In this document: positions 14,066 to 29,000 of the stretch, one piece after another
Layout: the number at the start of each line of letters is the position of its first letter
Position numbering within the stretch: position 1 is the stretch's first letter
Assembly: GCA_002943765.1 (NCBI GenBank)
Contig: PQWQ01000007.1
Location: 1,304,501 to 1,368,500, forward strand
DNA length: 64,000 nt
Direction: 5' to 3'
Origin: Psoroptes ovis
Lineage: Eukaryota; Arthropoda; Arachnida; Sarcoptiformes; Psoroptidae
The notes under the pieces: generated by a model
The model's input: only the letters and a program-made list of their open reading frames with translations
What the model was told of the DNA's origin: nothing
Databases searched by the model: none
Program-made: the position numbers and the translations under genes

Positions 14066-17000
14066 CAAAAATATTTGTTATCATCATCAATCGTTAAAAT
14101 TCATTTGATTTTCTGGTGAAAAAAAAAAATTCTGATTATTTTTATCAACATTATTATTCATTATTTCATATGAATACAGAAGCATTTTATGCATATAATG
14201 AAAGCAAGAAATGAATGATAATATTTGAATATATTAATAAATAAGTAAATGACAAGTAAATGTATGAATATGTGGAAAAAAAAGATGATGATTGTAATGA
14301 GAATTTTATGATTTACGTACTTTGTGTACGGAGCGTTTTTGAAAATTATCGAATTAAAACAACCGTTAAATCGATTGAACAAAAAGTTCGATCAAAAAAC
14401 CACATGCTTTTTAATAATGAATGTAAAATTTTGATTTCAAATGATTAATGTATAATTTAATGAATGATTAACAATTTCAAACAATTACAAATTTTTTAAA
14501 CAAAAGATACCGAAAACGTAAGACACACATAACAAAAATTTATAATTTAATTTCAATGTAATTTTTCTTTTATTATTAGAATAAATAAAATATCTCTTTA
14601 TGTTTGTGTGAAATATTAACAATCAAATAACGAAAGTTTATTACGAATGAATGGTATTGTTCTTGTTTCTCACTACAATTTTTTATTTATTGTTAATAAC
14701 GTTTAAAAAGTTGGTTTATTAAATTTGTAAAAAAAGTATTAAACGAAAAAATGGAACAAATGAATAAAGAAATGAGAGTTTTCCGAAGAAAGATCACAAC
14801 AGCAATCAACAAAAGATGCAGCTTCGATGAAGCAATTGAATTGCATAAACAAATGATCGAAATGAATCAAAAATTAATCGATTTATATGAAGAACAGGAT
14901 ATGGACATGCCATTGGAAGCAGAACAACGAATGGATTTTTATACGAACAAAATCGAAGATTACATCCGCAAAGTAAGATCAATAGACCATCAAAGTGCAA
15001 TGGTTCAAACAAATGTTGCGAATGATCAATCGGATCTTTCGGACAATCAACAGAATATACTCGATCAATCGAATGTTTCTATGGATCAATCAAATGCCGT
15101 GAATAATCAACAGAATGTATCAAATTCTCAATCAAATGTTCCAATCAGTTCTCATAGTCGAGAAACTGTAGCTCATAATAACGAACGTTTCAAAATTCAT
15201 GACATACCAAAATTTAGCGGAAAATATATTGATTGGTATTCATACAAATGCATTGCTAAGCCTATTATTATTGATGGAAATTTAAGTGAAATACGTGCCA
15301 AAAGCTATTTGCTGCAAACATTGAGTGATTGTGCAAAACGCAGAATATCGCGTTTAATTAATTCTGATGCTTCAGTTATTGAAATGTGGAATAAACTCGA
15401 TGAAATTTATGGCAACAAAGAAAAATTGATCATGGAATGTCGCATCGAAATTGATAAATGTCCCAACGTTAAACATGACAAAGATATTGATGCTTTACGC
15501 AGTATAATATCAGCTGCTGAATCTGTGCTCGGATCAATTGAAAGTTTCGAAAACACAGACTTTTATATGGAACAATCCATGATTCAAATTGTGGCAAATA
15601 AATTTTATTATAAAATGAGTCGTTCTTTAGTATCCAAATGTAAGACATTCAAAGAAGCCATTGAACGACTATCTGCAAAGAATGAAGAATGGGAGCGATA
15701 TATCCGTAATCCAATACAAGCGATTCAATCACAATCTGGTATTCGTTCAACAACAACAATATTGCCGAATAGATCATTAACAACGACAACATCGGCCACA
15801 TTGAACAGAACATCCAATAGAAATTCAAATGTTAGCATGATCAATCATCAAAATAATTGTAGCTTCTGTCGGCAAAACCATCCTTCACAAAATTGTCCTA
15901 ATTTAAATAATGTCAATTGGATAGTTAATAAGATTCGTGAATACCGGTTATGTACAAAATGCGCCAAACCAGGACATATTGCTAGAAATTGTCGAGCCCG
16001 ACTCACTTGTAGCATCTGTAATTATCCTCATTTTACATGGCTTCACAACATTGTTATGAATATGATTCAAAGTAATAATGCTTCAACAACGGCAAACGCA
16101 GACAATAATCGAGTTCCATCATCATCAACAATGTCATCAGCACCTTCAGCTTCGACAGCAAATGTTCCGTCTAATATTAGCGCAATTGGAATAAACAACG
16201 AGCCATCTACCAGTAATAGTGCATCTGTAGCAGTGATCAATGTCGAATCAACAATAACAAATAGTGTTGCAATGATTTCAAATAATGCAGATTATCAGAT
16301 TGAAATATTTATAGGTGAAATACAAAATGATTTGAAACGTCCAATTCTCAACGGTAAATGCAAGAATATAGATGTCGAAGTTCTATTGGATCCCGGCTCA
16401 ATCGTTAGCCTCATAAGTTCATCGTTGATTGCCGAAGAACCAACATTTTATTCAACACCATTGGAAATCAATACTCCGGTTGACAATTCGGCTACACAAA
16501 ATTTGACTCAAAGCATCAATATCAAATTTACTAACGGTACAAACAGTTGCTTAGTTTCGGCTCGAATTTTTGAATCCAATGAAAATTTGATTATAATTGG
16601 TACCAATCAACTTGGCAAATTTTTCCATGCTGAACCTGAAACATTGTCTTTCAACACAATCTTTGGTAAAGTTAAATTCACCAGTTCTGATGTTGAACAT
16701 TCAAATACAGCATGTATTGATGGAGATTTTGTTGATTTATCAGCTGAAGAAAACATTTTACATCAAATGCAAGAAGTAGTTCAATTACCAAATGGACGTT
16801 ATCAAATAAAATTGCCATTCTTGTCAGAGGTTTATCCGCCAAACAATTTTGATTCTGCTTACAAATCTTTAAGAAAGTTACAACAAAGATTAATCGAGAA
16901 AAATATGTATGAAATTTATCAAAAACAATTGTTGGAATATCTTACAAATGATCATGCTGAAATAACGACATCTAAAGATGGCTACTTCATGACACATTTA

Positions 17001-20000
17001 GAAGTGGTAAGATATGATTCATCAAGCACACCATTGCGTATTGTATTCAATGGTTCTTTTGGAAGACCATCGTTGAACGATTATTTATGGAAAGGCAACG
17101 CTAGGGGCTTGAATGTACTACCACATTTGTTACGATTTAGACATGGTAAATTCGCTTTAGTTGCTGATCTGAGTAAAGCGTTTTTGCAAATAGTAATACA
17201 CCCTGATCATCGCAAATTCCTCAAATTTATGTGGTTGTTTCCGAATGGCGAACTTGGATTATATCAAATGAAAGTTCTTCCTTTTGGCTTGGTTTCATCG
17301 CCAGCAATTCTCACAAGTATTATCCAAGATATATTGATTAAAAATGATTTAAAAGATTTATTAGATTCCGTTTATATGGATGATTTCTTATTATCATCAA
17401 ATTCAAGTGAAAATATTGTTGAATTATTAGAGAAAGCACAAAAGGTGTTTAAAGAAGCTGGATTCATCCTGCACAAAATCAAATCAAATGTCCCAGAATT
17501 GATGAATGATGATAATGTAATAAAAGTATTGGGTGTTCTGTGGGATATGAAAAATGATAAATTATCGTTGAAAATTCAAGAACAAGATCTGCCAACAACA
17601 AAACGGCAATTGTTGTCAATGTTGAATAAAATATTTGATCCTATGGGAATCATTGAACCTTGGAAATTAAACATAAAGATAATTTTACGTGATGTTCGTT
17701 CTAATGATTGGGATGAACATCTTAATGAGGAGGTAATTAATGATTTAATCAAAATAATGAATGAATATCGATCATTACGCACATTAACAATTCCAAGAAA
17801 TATTGACGTTCATCATATAAACCTAGTCGGTTTTTCCGACGCAAGTAAAATTGCAATTGGATATGTCATCTTCTCAAGACAAAATGACGAATTGAAATTT
17901 TTAATGGCAAAGACTAAAATTGTTCCGAATCGAAACTATTCAATAATAGAACTTGAGTTGATTGCACTTTATGAACTTTCCAAAGCTGTTGTTGATTGCA
18001 AAAATATTTTTAAGATCCAAAGTATTGATTTATTTTGTGATTCTCAAGTCAATTTATCACGTTTGAAATTTTCGCCCAACAAGTGTGGCAGACGTATCTC
18101 TACCACGTTGATGAAAACGATAAAAATGATTAATGAATTAAAGGCGACAGTTTATCATATCTCAGGAAATTTAAATCCGGCAGACATGTTCAGCCGACCA
18201 TCTGATTTCAACAGATTGAAAAATTTTTATGATCAAAAATTGAAATTTTCAACAATGAAAGAAAACAAAGAATCAATCCCGGTGTTTCAAATAAGTTCCA
18301 TCAATGTGCATAATGGATTAATTGATCCAGAAGAATTTGAAAAGCTTAAAGATTTTTCTTCGATACTACAATTTATTGAACAAAGATATCCGAATTTGGA
18401 TTCAAATCAAAAAATGAATCGCATCTATCAATATGCGCAACGAAATTTGCAAATTAAAAACCTAAAAGTACAAACAATGATAGAAAATGGGTTATATAAA
18501 GCAATTTTTCGAAGAAATGAATTCATGCCAATTATAATACCCAAAAATTCAAATTTGGCTAATATTTTGATTAAGGATATCCACGAAAACCGTGGCCATA
18601 CTGGTATTAGGGACACTGAAGCCAACATTTCTTTGAAATATTACATTCCGGGTATACACAAAATGGTTAAACAACATATTAAGTATTGTTATGATTGTCA
18701 AAAGTTGCGAAAAAAGCCAATTCAACAACCGATGGCCAAATTACCGGAATTTCGTAAAAATGATCTACGACCATTTGTTGCAATGTCTATTGATATATTT
18801 GGACCAATGAAATATGCTAACGGTCGAAAATTTTATGGTTTAATAGCTACATGTTTAAGCACCAGATTCATTCGTATACAATGCATCGATTCTTTAACAA
18901 CAGATGAAACATATCGTGGCTTATCTATCATCATGTACCAGAATGGTATACCTAATATCATCTATTCCGACAATGGTACAAGTTTCGTTGCATTGAAATC
19001 TAAACTGGATAAATTACAATCCCAACAAGAATTGAAAGATATAAAATGGCTGCTTACACCTCCCTTTGCACCTTGGTACAATGGTGTAACCGAAAGAATG
19101 ATACGCACGGTTAAACAATGTTTAAATGGTTTAAATATTGATGTAAAATCTTTCAAACAAGTACAAATGTTATTCTCACAAATCGAGGCTATTGTAAATT
19201 CACGCCCGATTCTTCAAGATGATGTTCGAATCATTAGTCCATACGAATTGATATACGGAAGACCATATTATCCTCCAAACGTCAACTTTGAAACTATTGA
19301 AAAACTTTGTGTAAATTCAAAACCATCAAAAATATACAAGTATTTGAATGAATTGAAGAACAAATTTCAAATAATGTGGAAACATCAATACTTATTGTCT
19401 TTAGAAGATAATGCCAAACAAAAAAATATCCAAAGTCAAAAAAGGAGATTATTAATTCCAAATGAATTTAACAAACGTAAAGATTGGCCTTTGGCTCAAG
19501 TATTGGAAGTTTTCAAAGATGCAGACGGAATCGCTCGTACGGTCAAATTGAATCTGGATGGCCGAATATTCGTTCGTGCTTTGAATGGTTTAATCGTTTT
19601 GGAAAATAATTAAAAGCCGGGCGAGAATGTAATGAGAATTTTATGATTTACGTACTTTGTGTACGGAGCGTTTTTGAAAATTATCGAATTAAAACAACCG
19701 TTAAATCGATTGAACAAAAAGTTCGATCAAAAAACCACATGCTTTTTAATAATGAATGTAAAATTTTGATTTCAAATGATTAATGTATAATTTAATGAAT
19801 GATTAACAATTTCAAACAATTACAAATTTTTTAAACAAAAAGATACCGAAAACGTAAGACACACATAACAAAAATTTATAATTTAATTTCAATGTAATCT
19901 TTCTTTTATTATTAGAATAAATAAAATATATCTTTATGTTTGTGTGAAATATTAACAATCAAATAACGAAAGTTTATTACGAATGAATGGTATTGTTCTT

Positions 20001-23000
20001 GTTTCTCACTACAGATGATGATGATTGGAGCTTCACTAAATGAAGATGGAAAAAAAAGTAGAATATAAAAAAATTATTCAAGAATTGTCATTATCATTAT
20101 TATGATTGCTTGATAATATAATATCAACTGCAATTATTATCATTATTCATTTTACATTAATAATATTGATGCAAATGTTTATGTGGGTGCAGAATTCTTG
20201 AATTTTTGTCCAAAATTCTTGAATTTTTCCCAGCCATTTTGCACCGACAACAACAGCACCAAAAAAAACCATATGATAACAATAAATTTTGACAATTATT
20301 CATTGGGAATGAGCTATTCCTACATATTCATTATTAAATAATTGTATTCATATTCTTTTTTTTGGATATTTTTTTTTTCATGAATAAAATTATTTATTTG
20401 AGTTTTCTCTCTTGGTCTCAAAATTTTTTCGTTTGGACACCACACACACAGACCTCAACAACAAACAAACAAACAAACAATAACCCTAAACACAACAAAG
20501 CATATTTATGATAATAAATAAAGAAAAAAAAAAATAATAATCCAAATGGTTTGACAAAACAAAAATAATTCAAAGCACGAAATTATTATAATGATGATGA
20601 TGATGATTATTTTGATTGTCAAAGTTTTTTTTTATTTTATTTTATTTATTTTCATTTTCATTTATTTGAATTTGAATTTCAATTTAATTCATTCATTATT
20701 TTTCATCCATTTTTTTAAGAATGGAAATTTATGCGAAATTTCAACTAAACACAGCTGAACAATTTTTCTTTGGTTTTCCGTAAAGTTTTTGTTCATTTTT
20801 TTCTCGATTTAAGTTTATTCAAGTTTATTTAAATTCAAGTTTAAATTGGAAGTTTTGATTTGAATTTTTTCAAAAAATATTTTCTTCGCCACCGCTGACT
20901 TACCATTGAAAAAGTTGATCAATGATACATCATCATTATTATTTTCAATAAACCCTTGATGTTGATGTTGATGTTTTTGTTTGAAAATATTATTTTGATG
21001 ATGATGATGATGATCATAATTATAATAATCATTCAATTCATTATTTGATGATGATGATGATGAATAATTATGTGTCGATGCATTCCTTGTTGTTGTTGAT
21101 GATAATAATAATGATGATGATGATAATAATGATGATTTGGCAACAGCATTATTTTGATTTATTGGATAATAATAACCTTGTTTACATTTACAAATATATG
21201 AACCACTTTGAAATCCTCGACCGTGAATCGTTTGGCACTGTAAAAAAAAAAATTGTGATTTTCAAAAATTTTAAAAGTGAATTTGTGAAATAAGTGTGTG
21301 TTCGATAAAAACAATTGAAATATTCAATCAATGAATTAATCAAATCTCAATTACTGAATCTATCAACTTACCTGTGTTGATGGTGTATGGCACTTGTGTG
21401 TATCGGCAAAAAATGTTTGTGAATTTGAACATTGATCAATGTCGAGCGGTTTTAGATTGATGCTAACGAATACGACGCCACTGAATAATATGGATTCAAA
21501 CGAAAAAAAAAATGAATGGTAAGTAGAATTTTATTTTTAAAATTTCAAAAATAATTTAAATTTAAAATTTCTAAAATTTCAAAATGATATTAATATCCTA
21601 TCATATCATATCAATGATTAAATATGTATAAGATATACGTGGTGGAGAGCGCAATTTTGGTTGAATTTAACTTTTTTTTTTTTTTTGTAAAAATTTTATT
21701 TATTGATAAAAATGATAATGACAATGACAATGACAACATTTGATGAAAATAACGACTGACTGAATAATAATTGGAAAAAATTTTTCATTTTGATTAAAAT
21801 GACGGAAAATATATATATTATGAGAAAGGAATGTGATAGAAAGGTAATTAAATCGAGGATGTTTTGAATACTTTAAATCATAACGATGTGCATGTTTAGC
21901 CAATGTGATTAAATTGGAATTTTTTTGCCAAATATGGTAATCAGCTAAACATTATCATCATTAAGCTAACGATTTAAAAATTAATGATGTTAAATAACAT
22001 CCCTTTAGATCAATAACTACCATTTCTATTACATCTCCCCTCTAAAAAAAAAAACAATACGGGGGGGTGAAAAAGCGCAACTTTATTTTGGATTGACATC
22101 AATTTCGTTTACACAGCGGTATCATCTACTTCTGGACTATTTGATCCTTGTGATCTAGCTTGATTTTCCAACTCGATGAATTCTTGCGATCGTTCTAATA
22201 TTTTTCTCTTCTTCTTTGTCAATTTTATCCTTCTCAATATTACGATGAGTACACCAGCGATAATAATCAATAAACAGACTCCTGTTGGAATAAGCATCAA
22301 CCATTTATTAAAACGATCTTCTTCAGGTTCATCAAGATTATTCATTTCCGCTAGTAATTGATCTATGTTTTTCGTTTGGATCGAATAATTATAAATTCCA
22401 CTGTATAAGTTTTTCCCAATCAATTCGTTTTCATACAAATGGAATGAATGATTTCCCAGCGTTTTGCGTACTGATGGTCTGTGATGGAAACTTCCAGCGA
22501 TAAACTCCTTCTTCTGTGGGATTTTATAAATTTTGTTTTCGCATTCACTTGTTATGTTTTCGATCGTTATCAATTGTTTGTAACAATATACAAAAATAAA
22601 TTTATTGTTATAATGAATTTGTAGTTCTTCCTGATTGAATTTTGATTTTGTTTCACAAAATTTCTTTACCCATAATTTTTCGATTTCATCATCCTCTTGA
22701 CAGCTTGTTGGTTTATTTATAATAAAACTTTCTGAACGTTTCTTATGATGAGGATGTAAATGGAGTCTTTTTACGCAATCTTTTTCTAGATTATACAGCA
22801 TGTATCGTGGGCCACTGTATTCGTACATACAAAATTTATCTTCTTGTTGTTTATATAAAGTAAAGGGATGGCTTTCATATACAATTAATTCGTCATACGG
22901 TTGAGGTTGTATAAATTCCAAAATTAAATCGGAATGTGATGACAAATCACATCCAACGAATTCCCATTGTTCATATTTATCTTCGGAGGTAACGATTCCG

Positions 23001-26000
23001 GGAAACAATAATTCAAATTCTATTGGGATTATACCACGAGCCAATTCATTAAAGAATTTTTTCAGATTTTGACTGATAGTCACCATTTGTGATCCCACCA
23101 TAAGGTCATAATGTAGACCATCTATTAAATCTTCCATGGTTTTTCTGTTGTTCATTTGTATTTCGCCCATCTTATCCAACTTGTCCACCATTTCTTTCAA
23201 TATTTCTTTTTGAGAGTTCATTAAAACCTTGATTTGTTCTTGCTGTTTTCTTTGTGTTTCTTTCAATGACTTTATTTTCTTTCGTTCAAACCAATTAGTT
23301 ACAAATCCAGCTATCGTTTGTCCAATATGTAATACCTTATCGTAATTTTCGAATAAAAATTTCGTACCTTTTAAAATACTTCCAACAAATCTTTTTCTTC
23401 GCCGGTTTTCTTCCATAAAGTCATCATATGTTATATTAATCTTATCGCAATTCTTATTTATTGTTTCCATTATCCAGAAATCATATCTTGCGTTACATTC
23501 AAAACGTCTATCCGTTCTTTTAAGGATACTACATGGATTTACTAAACGAATATAATAATAGGTATTAACTAATTCTTTTGTGATAGTATGATCGGTTTTT
23601 TCCCAAACAATAGGATCTGCGACGGAGGGTTCATATTTCCCATTAGCTAGGTGTATCAGCATTAGTGAAGTCAATAGCACCATATTAAACGGATGAAATT
23701 TTGGCTTGACTTGGGAAATGTGAACTTTTTCTAATTTTCCCTTCTTCTGGATTTTCAGCATTGTATTCCCTTCTTTATCGACCACTGGAAACGGGCCTTC
23801 AAATCTTGCGTCCAATTTTTTCCGGTTCAAAGCGTTTCCTTTGGAGACATACACTTCGTCGATTATTTCCAATGGTAATTCTTTTCTTGTTTCATCATAT
23901 TTTTTCTTATTTTTTCATGCATTAAATTTGAATTTTGAAAAGCAATTTTTCGTGCTTCTACTACTTCTTCCGGTCCTAATATTTTTTCAGCATCATACCC
24001 TGTCAACAGAAATAATGGGGAATACTTTGTGACACTATGAATGGTTTTATTGTATTCTTCAGCTGCTTTTGCAGCATGCGTTGCCCAGGATAACGTCCTT
24101 TTTCCTTTAGATGTTTCGTATATTTTATGACGGATTCGATCGCAAATTGTTTGGTTTACACGTTCGACGATCCCATTACTGGAAGGATGATCCCTCGGGA
24201 TAAACATAATACCTATGTTGTTCCTCTTTAAGTACGTTTTGAATTCGGTTCCTTTTATTGCCGGATATTGGTCAGCAATAATCAATTTTGGTTTCGTTAC
24301 GCTTTGAATTTTTTTGACCAAATTTATCATATCTTTTGCCGTCTGCGTCTTTGAACAAATAATCCATATAAATCTTGTAAAAGCATCGATTGCTAGATGT
24401 AAAAATCGTTTATTTGATCCAAAACTTTGGAATCCTCCTATTGTATCGATATGGATGATTTCGAATGGTAATTTCGCTGGTCCTATTTGACCCATAAATC
24501 CAAAACGATAAGAGTTTTTCTTGGTGATATTACACACCTCACAATTTTGCACCACTTTTTTAATGATCTTCATAATATCTGGGGTGTAATATCTTCTGGA
24601 ATAATGCTCGTATAAATGGACTGAGCCTATATGGCCAAATTCGTGATGAGTTCGTCTGAGTTCGTTTTCCGCTTCCTCTTTTGGGATGAAGATTTGTTCA
24701 AAATTCTTTTTCTTTCGATAAATAATTCCATTTTTTCCATAGCATTTATTCAACTGTTTCGGATTATAATTTTTTTGAATTGCCATAATTTTATCAGTAT
24801 CTTCCCAAAGATTTGTAAACATGATCATCGGAGCTTTAGCCATTTCTTCTAAATCATGGATCGGATGGCGTGAGAGGTAATCGGCTTCTTGATTATCAAC
24901 GCCCTTTCTGTACACAATATTAAATTGATACGAGCTTAGCCGCAAAGCCCAATTGAACAACCTTGTTTTCGGCTTTTTTATTTTTTTCAGGCTTTCCAAC
25001 GGTTTGTGATCAGTAACGATAGTGAAATTTTGTCCAACTAACCAATAATGCCAATATTCTACCGCTTCAAGAATTGCTAAGCATTCTAATTCAGATGCTG
25101 AATATCTTTGTTGATATGGCAGCAACTTTTTTGAAAAGTAAGCGACAGGATATTCTTGTTCATTGGGATGAATTTGTTTCAATACTGCACCAATACCTTT
25201 TAAACTTGCATCTGTGTAAATTTTAATTTCCAATTCAGGATTGAACAATTTTAAAATAGGTTCTTTGATAAGCAAATTTTTCAAATTTTCAAATTCTTTT
25301 TGTTGATTTTCGGTCCATTCCCATTTCTGATTTTTCTTTAATAATTCCGTTAGATAATACGTCGCTTCCGCTCTATTCGGAATGAATTTATGGTAATAAT
25401 TGATTTTGCCAAGAAATCCCCTTAAATCTTTCAAATTTTTAGGTGGTTCTGCTTTTATTATTGCTTCAATATTTGATTTGCATGGAGCGATTCCATGTTC
25501 AGAGATCTTATGTCCCAAAAATATAATAGATTTCATACCAAAGATACATTTCGACAATTTTAATTTTATATTTTCTTTCAGCAAAACGTTCATTACATTA
25601 TCCAAATGCGTAAGATGTTCCTTCTTTGTTCTTGAGAAAATAATAATGTCATCAATATAGTTGTGACAGTACATGTGTAGATTATTTCTTTTTATTAATG
25701 ACCATATGATTCTTTGGAAAATCATCGGAGCGTTTTTTAATCCAAATGGTAGTCTTTTCCATTGATACTGGTCGTATTTTGTCACAAATCCTGTTTTACC
25801 ACGATCATTTGGATCCATCATCACATGATAGTATCCTTGACTAATATCTAAAGTTGTAAAATACGTCGAATTTATCAACCGTTCATCAATATCTGATATT
25901 TTCGGCATGGGATAATGTTCTACAATTGTTACGGCATTCAATTTTCTATAATCAACACATAATCTTGTTTTTTTTTCCTTCATCTTTCTTATCAACCAGT

Positions 26001-29000
26001 ACTATTGGAAAACAGAATGGTGAGTTTGATGGTTCAATCACATCCATTTTCAATAACCGGTCAATTTCTTTATCGATTATTTCCTGGTCCATCGCTGTAC
26101 AGGGGTAAGGACGGCATGTAATCGGTATTTCATTTGATAGATGAATTTGTGCCATTTCATTTTTTATACATCCAATATCTTCTTTATTTTTAGCAAAAAC
26201 ATCTTTGTACCTTTTCAATAATTTTCTTATATCGTGGTCTTCAACGTCCTTTTCTTTACTCTGACCAATATTAATTTTTACTTTCCATTTGTTTTCATCT
26301 TCTGGAGTAATACTTATTCCGAAACTTCGCATTGCATCCCTGCCTAAAGCGATTATATCTTTTCTATGCGGTACAACATAAAATTTAACTTCATGTTCAA
26401 TATTTTCAATTTTTACTGTTGTCGTACATATGCCTTTTATATGAACATTTGCTCCCAAAGTGAATATATTTTCGTTTGTTGGTTTCTCTTTTAGCAACAG
26501 TTTTTTGACATACATCGGTGTTATGAAGCTGATGTTTGCTCCGCTATCAATCATGAGTTCTTGTTCAAAACCATTCACTTGGGCTTTCACTACCACTGGT
26601 TCTTCCAAATCTTTTCTTTTAGCCATATCTGTTGTTTCCGTCTGAGCCATCATCATGTGGAGCATATTTGATTCTAGATTTGATAGACCAATTAACTCAT
26701 CCTCCATTGTCTGGACTTCATAATCATCGGGTTTTGTATCTTTCATTTCTTTTTGTTCATTTGTATCGGAATTTTGTTGAACATGGGACTTCATATCATT
26801 ACTTTTTGTATTCATGGTTTCGCACACATAACTTTCTTTAACTTTTGTTCTTGGGGTATTCGATCTTTGTTGTGGGTATTCAATCATATTTCTTTGTGGA
26901 GACGTAATCGATCGATAATTTCCTCTGTTAACATTAGATTGATTAGTCCATCTTGGATTGTCTTGCTGAGGTGTTTGGCATAGAATTTCATGATGACCAC
27001 TTTTACAAATTTGACATATTCGTTTTGAATTACAGTTTTTCATACGATGTCCTTTTTCTAAACATCTGATGCATAAATTTTTTTCCCAAATTATATTTTT
27101 TTTGGTTTTCAACGGTATTTTAGCGTAGCAATCAATAGATTTATGTGTTGGATTATTACAAAAATAACAATAGGTTGACCTTGTATTTTGTCTCTGTGGA
27201 CTTGTTTTAACAATTGGATTGCAATTCAGGAAATCATCAAAGAGATTCTGATCTTCCCTTCTACTTCTAGCCAATTTATGTTCTTTTTCCAATACTTCGA
27301 TAATGATACTTAAATCGGTTTCGCTAACACAACCCAATTTACTAATAATTTCATATGTCAATTTTTGATAGATGATTCTTTTGAATTGATACGTGTAAGC
27401 GGGATTAATATTAACCTTTATCATTAATTTTTCAGTTTTCTTTATATCTTCCAGTATTCGTTCCATACCCATTATATCAAAATTATTTGTCAACTTTGGA
27501 AGACTTCTTAACTGTTGAGCTATATTTAATACGACTTCATACGGATCATAAAATTTTTCACGCAATATGGTTTTGACCTTCTCGTAGTCGTCTTCATCGC
27601 CCATACTATTTATAAGTTGTCGACTTGGTCCATCTAATTTTTCAGCAATTATATCGATTTTTCGTTGCGGGGGTAAACAGCTAAGGTCTAAAAGTGATGT
27701 TAGACTTTCGAAAAATTTCCGAAAATCTAAAAATTTCCCCGAAAATGGTTTAATTTTTTCAATTTCTTTTAGAATAAATTTTTCAGGCATCGTTTTTGGT
27801 TCAGCTTCGGTTGTCATTGTGATTGTTTCCTGTTGAACTTGTTGATTAGTTATATTTGACTTACTTGGTTCATTTTTAGCTTTAGTTGCGTCGTCTTGGA
27901 TGGTCATTTCAAATATATTTATTTTTTTGATGTCCTGCTTTGTTTTGTCGGCCACTTCGTATATTTTATCAAGTTTCTGATGATAATCTGTATTGATCAA
28001 TTCATATTTTTCGGAATCAAACGGAAGTCCATGTTCACGTCCATAATCTGCTGATGCTTTGAATTTGGCTCGATAGTCTGCGACTCTCTTCGCTAATTCC
28101 AATGTTTTCTTTACCAAATCGTAAGCATCAATCGTTTTTTCGTTAATTTGGTTAAATACTTCAGTTATCATTCGCCTAATAACTGGCTTCTCTTTCTCCA
28201 ATTCCTGGAGATTCTTCATCAAAACGTCGGAGGTACTCATCTTATTAATATTTTGTAATGTTCAATCTTGCTGGCTTATAAGATATACGTGGTGGAGAGC
28301 GCAATTTTGGTTGAATTTAACTTTTTTTTTTTTTTTGTAAAAATTTTATTTATTGATAAAAATGATAATGACAATGACAATGACAACATTTGATGAAAAT
28401 AACGACTGACTGAATAATAATTGGAAAAAATTTTTCATTTTGATTAAAATGACGGAAAATATATATATTATGAGAAAGGAATGTGATAGAAAGGTAATTA
28501 AATCGAGGATGTTTTGAATACTTTAAATCATAACGATGTGCATGTTTAGCCAATGTGATTAAATTGGAATTTTTTTGCCAAATATGGTAATCAGCTAAAC
28601 ATTATCATCATTAAGCTAACGATTTAAAAATTAATGATGTTAAATAACATCCCTTTAGATCAATAACTACCATTTCTATTACATATGTGATCATCAATCA
28701 TTATCAATCATCATTTTCTGATGATCATAATTCAATGAAAATTATCTTTGATAATAGACTTTCACACGCACACACACACATATATATTTAGGTTTAGGAA
28801 AATTTTAAACAAATTCCAACCTCTTGGAATTGTTTTAAAGCCATGATTTCAATGATGATGGTAATTTGTAAGCATCAACCAAAATCATCATCAAAACTAA
28901 AACTCAAAACTGTTTATCGAACTATTGAATTTGATATAAATTCAATTATTTTGAATGAGATATGATCAACGGTTTCGGTTGTGTTTTCCATTGCATTTTC

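Larger units (their letters stand above)
14293..20013 (+). mobile_element. Full-length BEL/Pao LTR retrotransposon
   Basis: A 5.72-kb element with near-identical LTRs (14293-14677, 19628-20013), one long polyprotein ORF, and a purine-rich stretch (AAAAGCCGGGCGAGAA, 19612-19627) directly before the 3' LTR, the expected polypurine tract. Termini are TG..CA. Flanks are GATGAT on both sides, consistent with target duplication, but the length cannot be fixed because the target is a GAT repeat. It lies in an intron of the receptor gene, antisense to it. I see no clear primer-binding site starting with TGG next to the 5' LTR. Confidence 0.95.
21627..28683 (-). mobile_element. Full-length errantivirus-type Ty3/gypsy element with env
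   Basis: A 7.06-kb element on the minus strand, in the same orientation as the host receptor gene. Two 407-bp LTRs (21627-22033 and 28277-28683) appear identical base for base. Both outer flanks read TATG on the plus strand (21623-21626, 28684-28687; CATA in element sense), a 4-bp duplication as expected for Ty3/gypsy. A polypurine tract AGAGGGGAGA (22043-22034) abuts the 3' LTR. Internal order is gag-protease, pol, env, in three frames. The frame breaks at A-runs (see findings), so as written this copy is not a simple intact provirus. No primer-binding site starting with TGG is seen next to the 5' LTR. Confidence 0.93.

Noticed and set aside
14260..14448. 62-codon plus-strand ORF
   Set aside because: Starts in intron DNA and runs into the BEL 5' LTR; the same open stretch recurs in the 3' LTR, so it is LTR sequence, not a gene.
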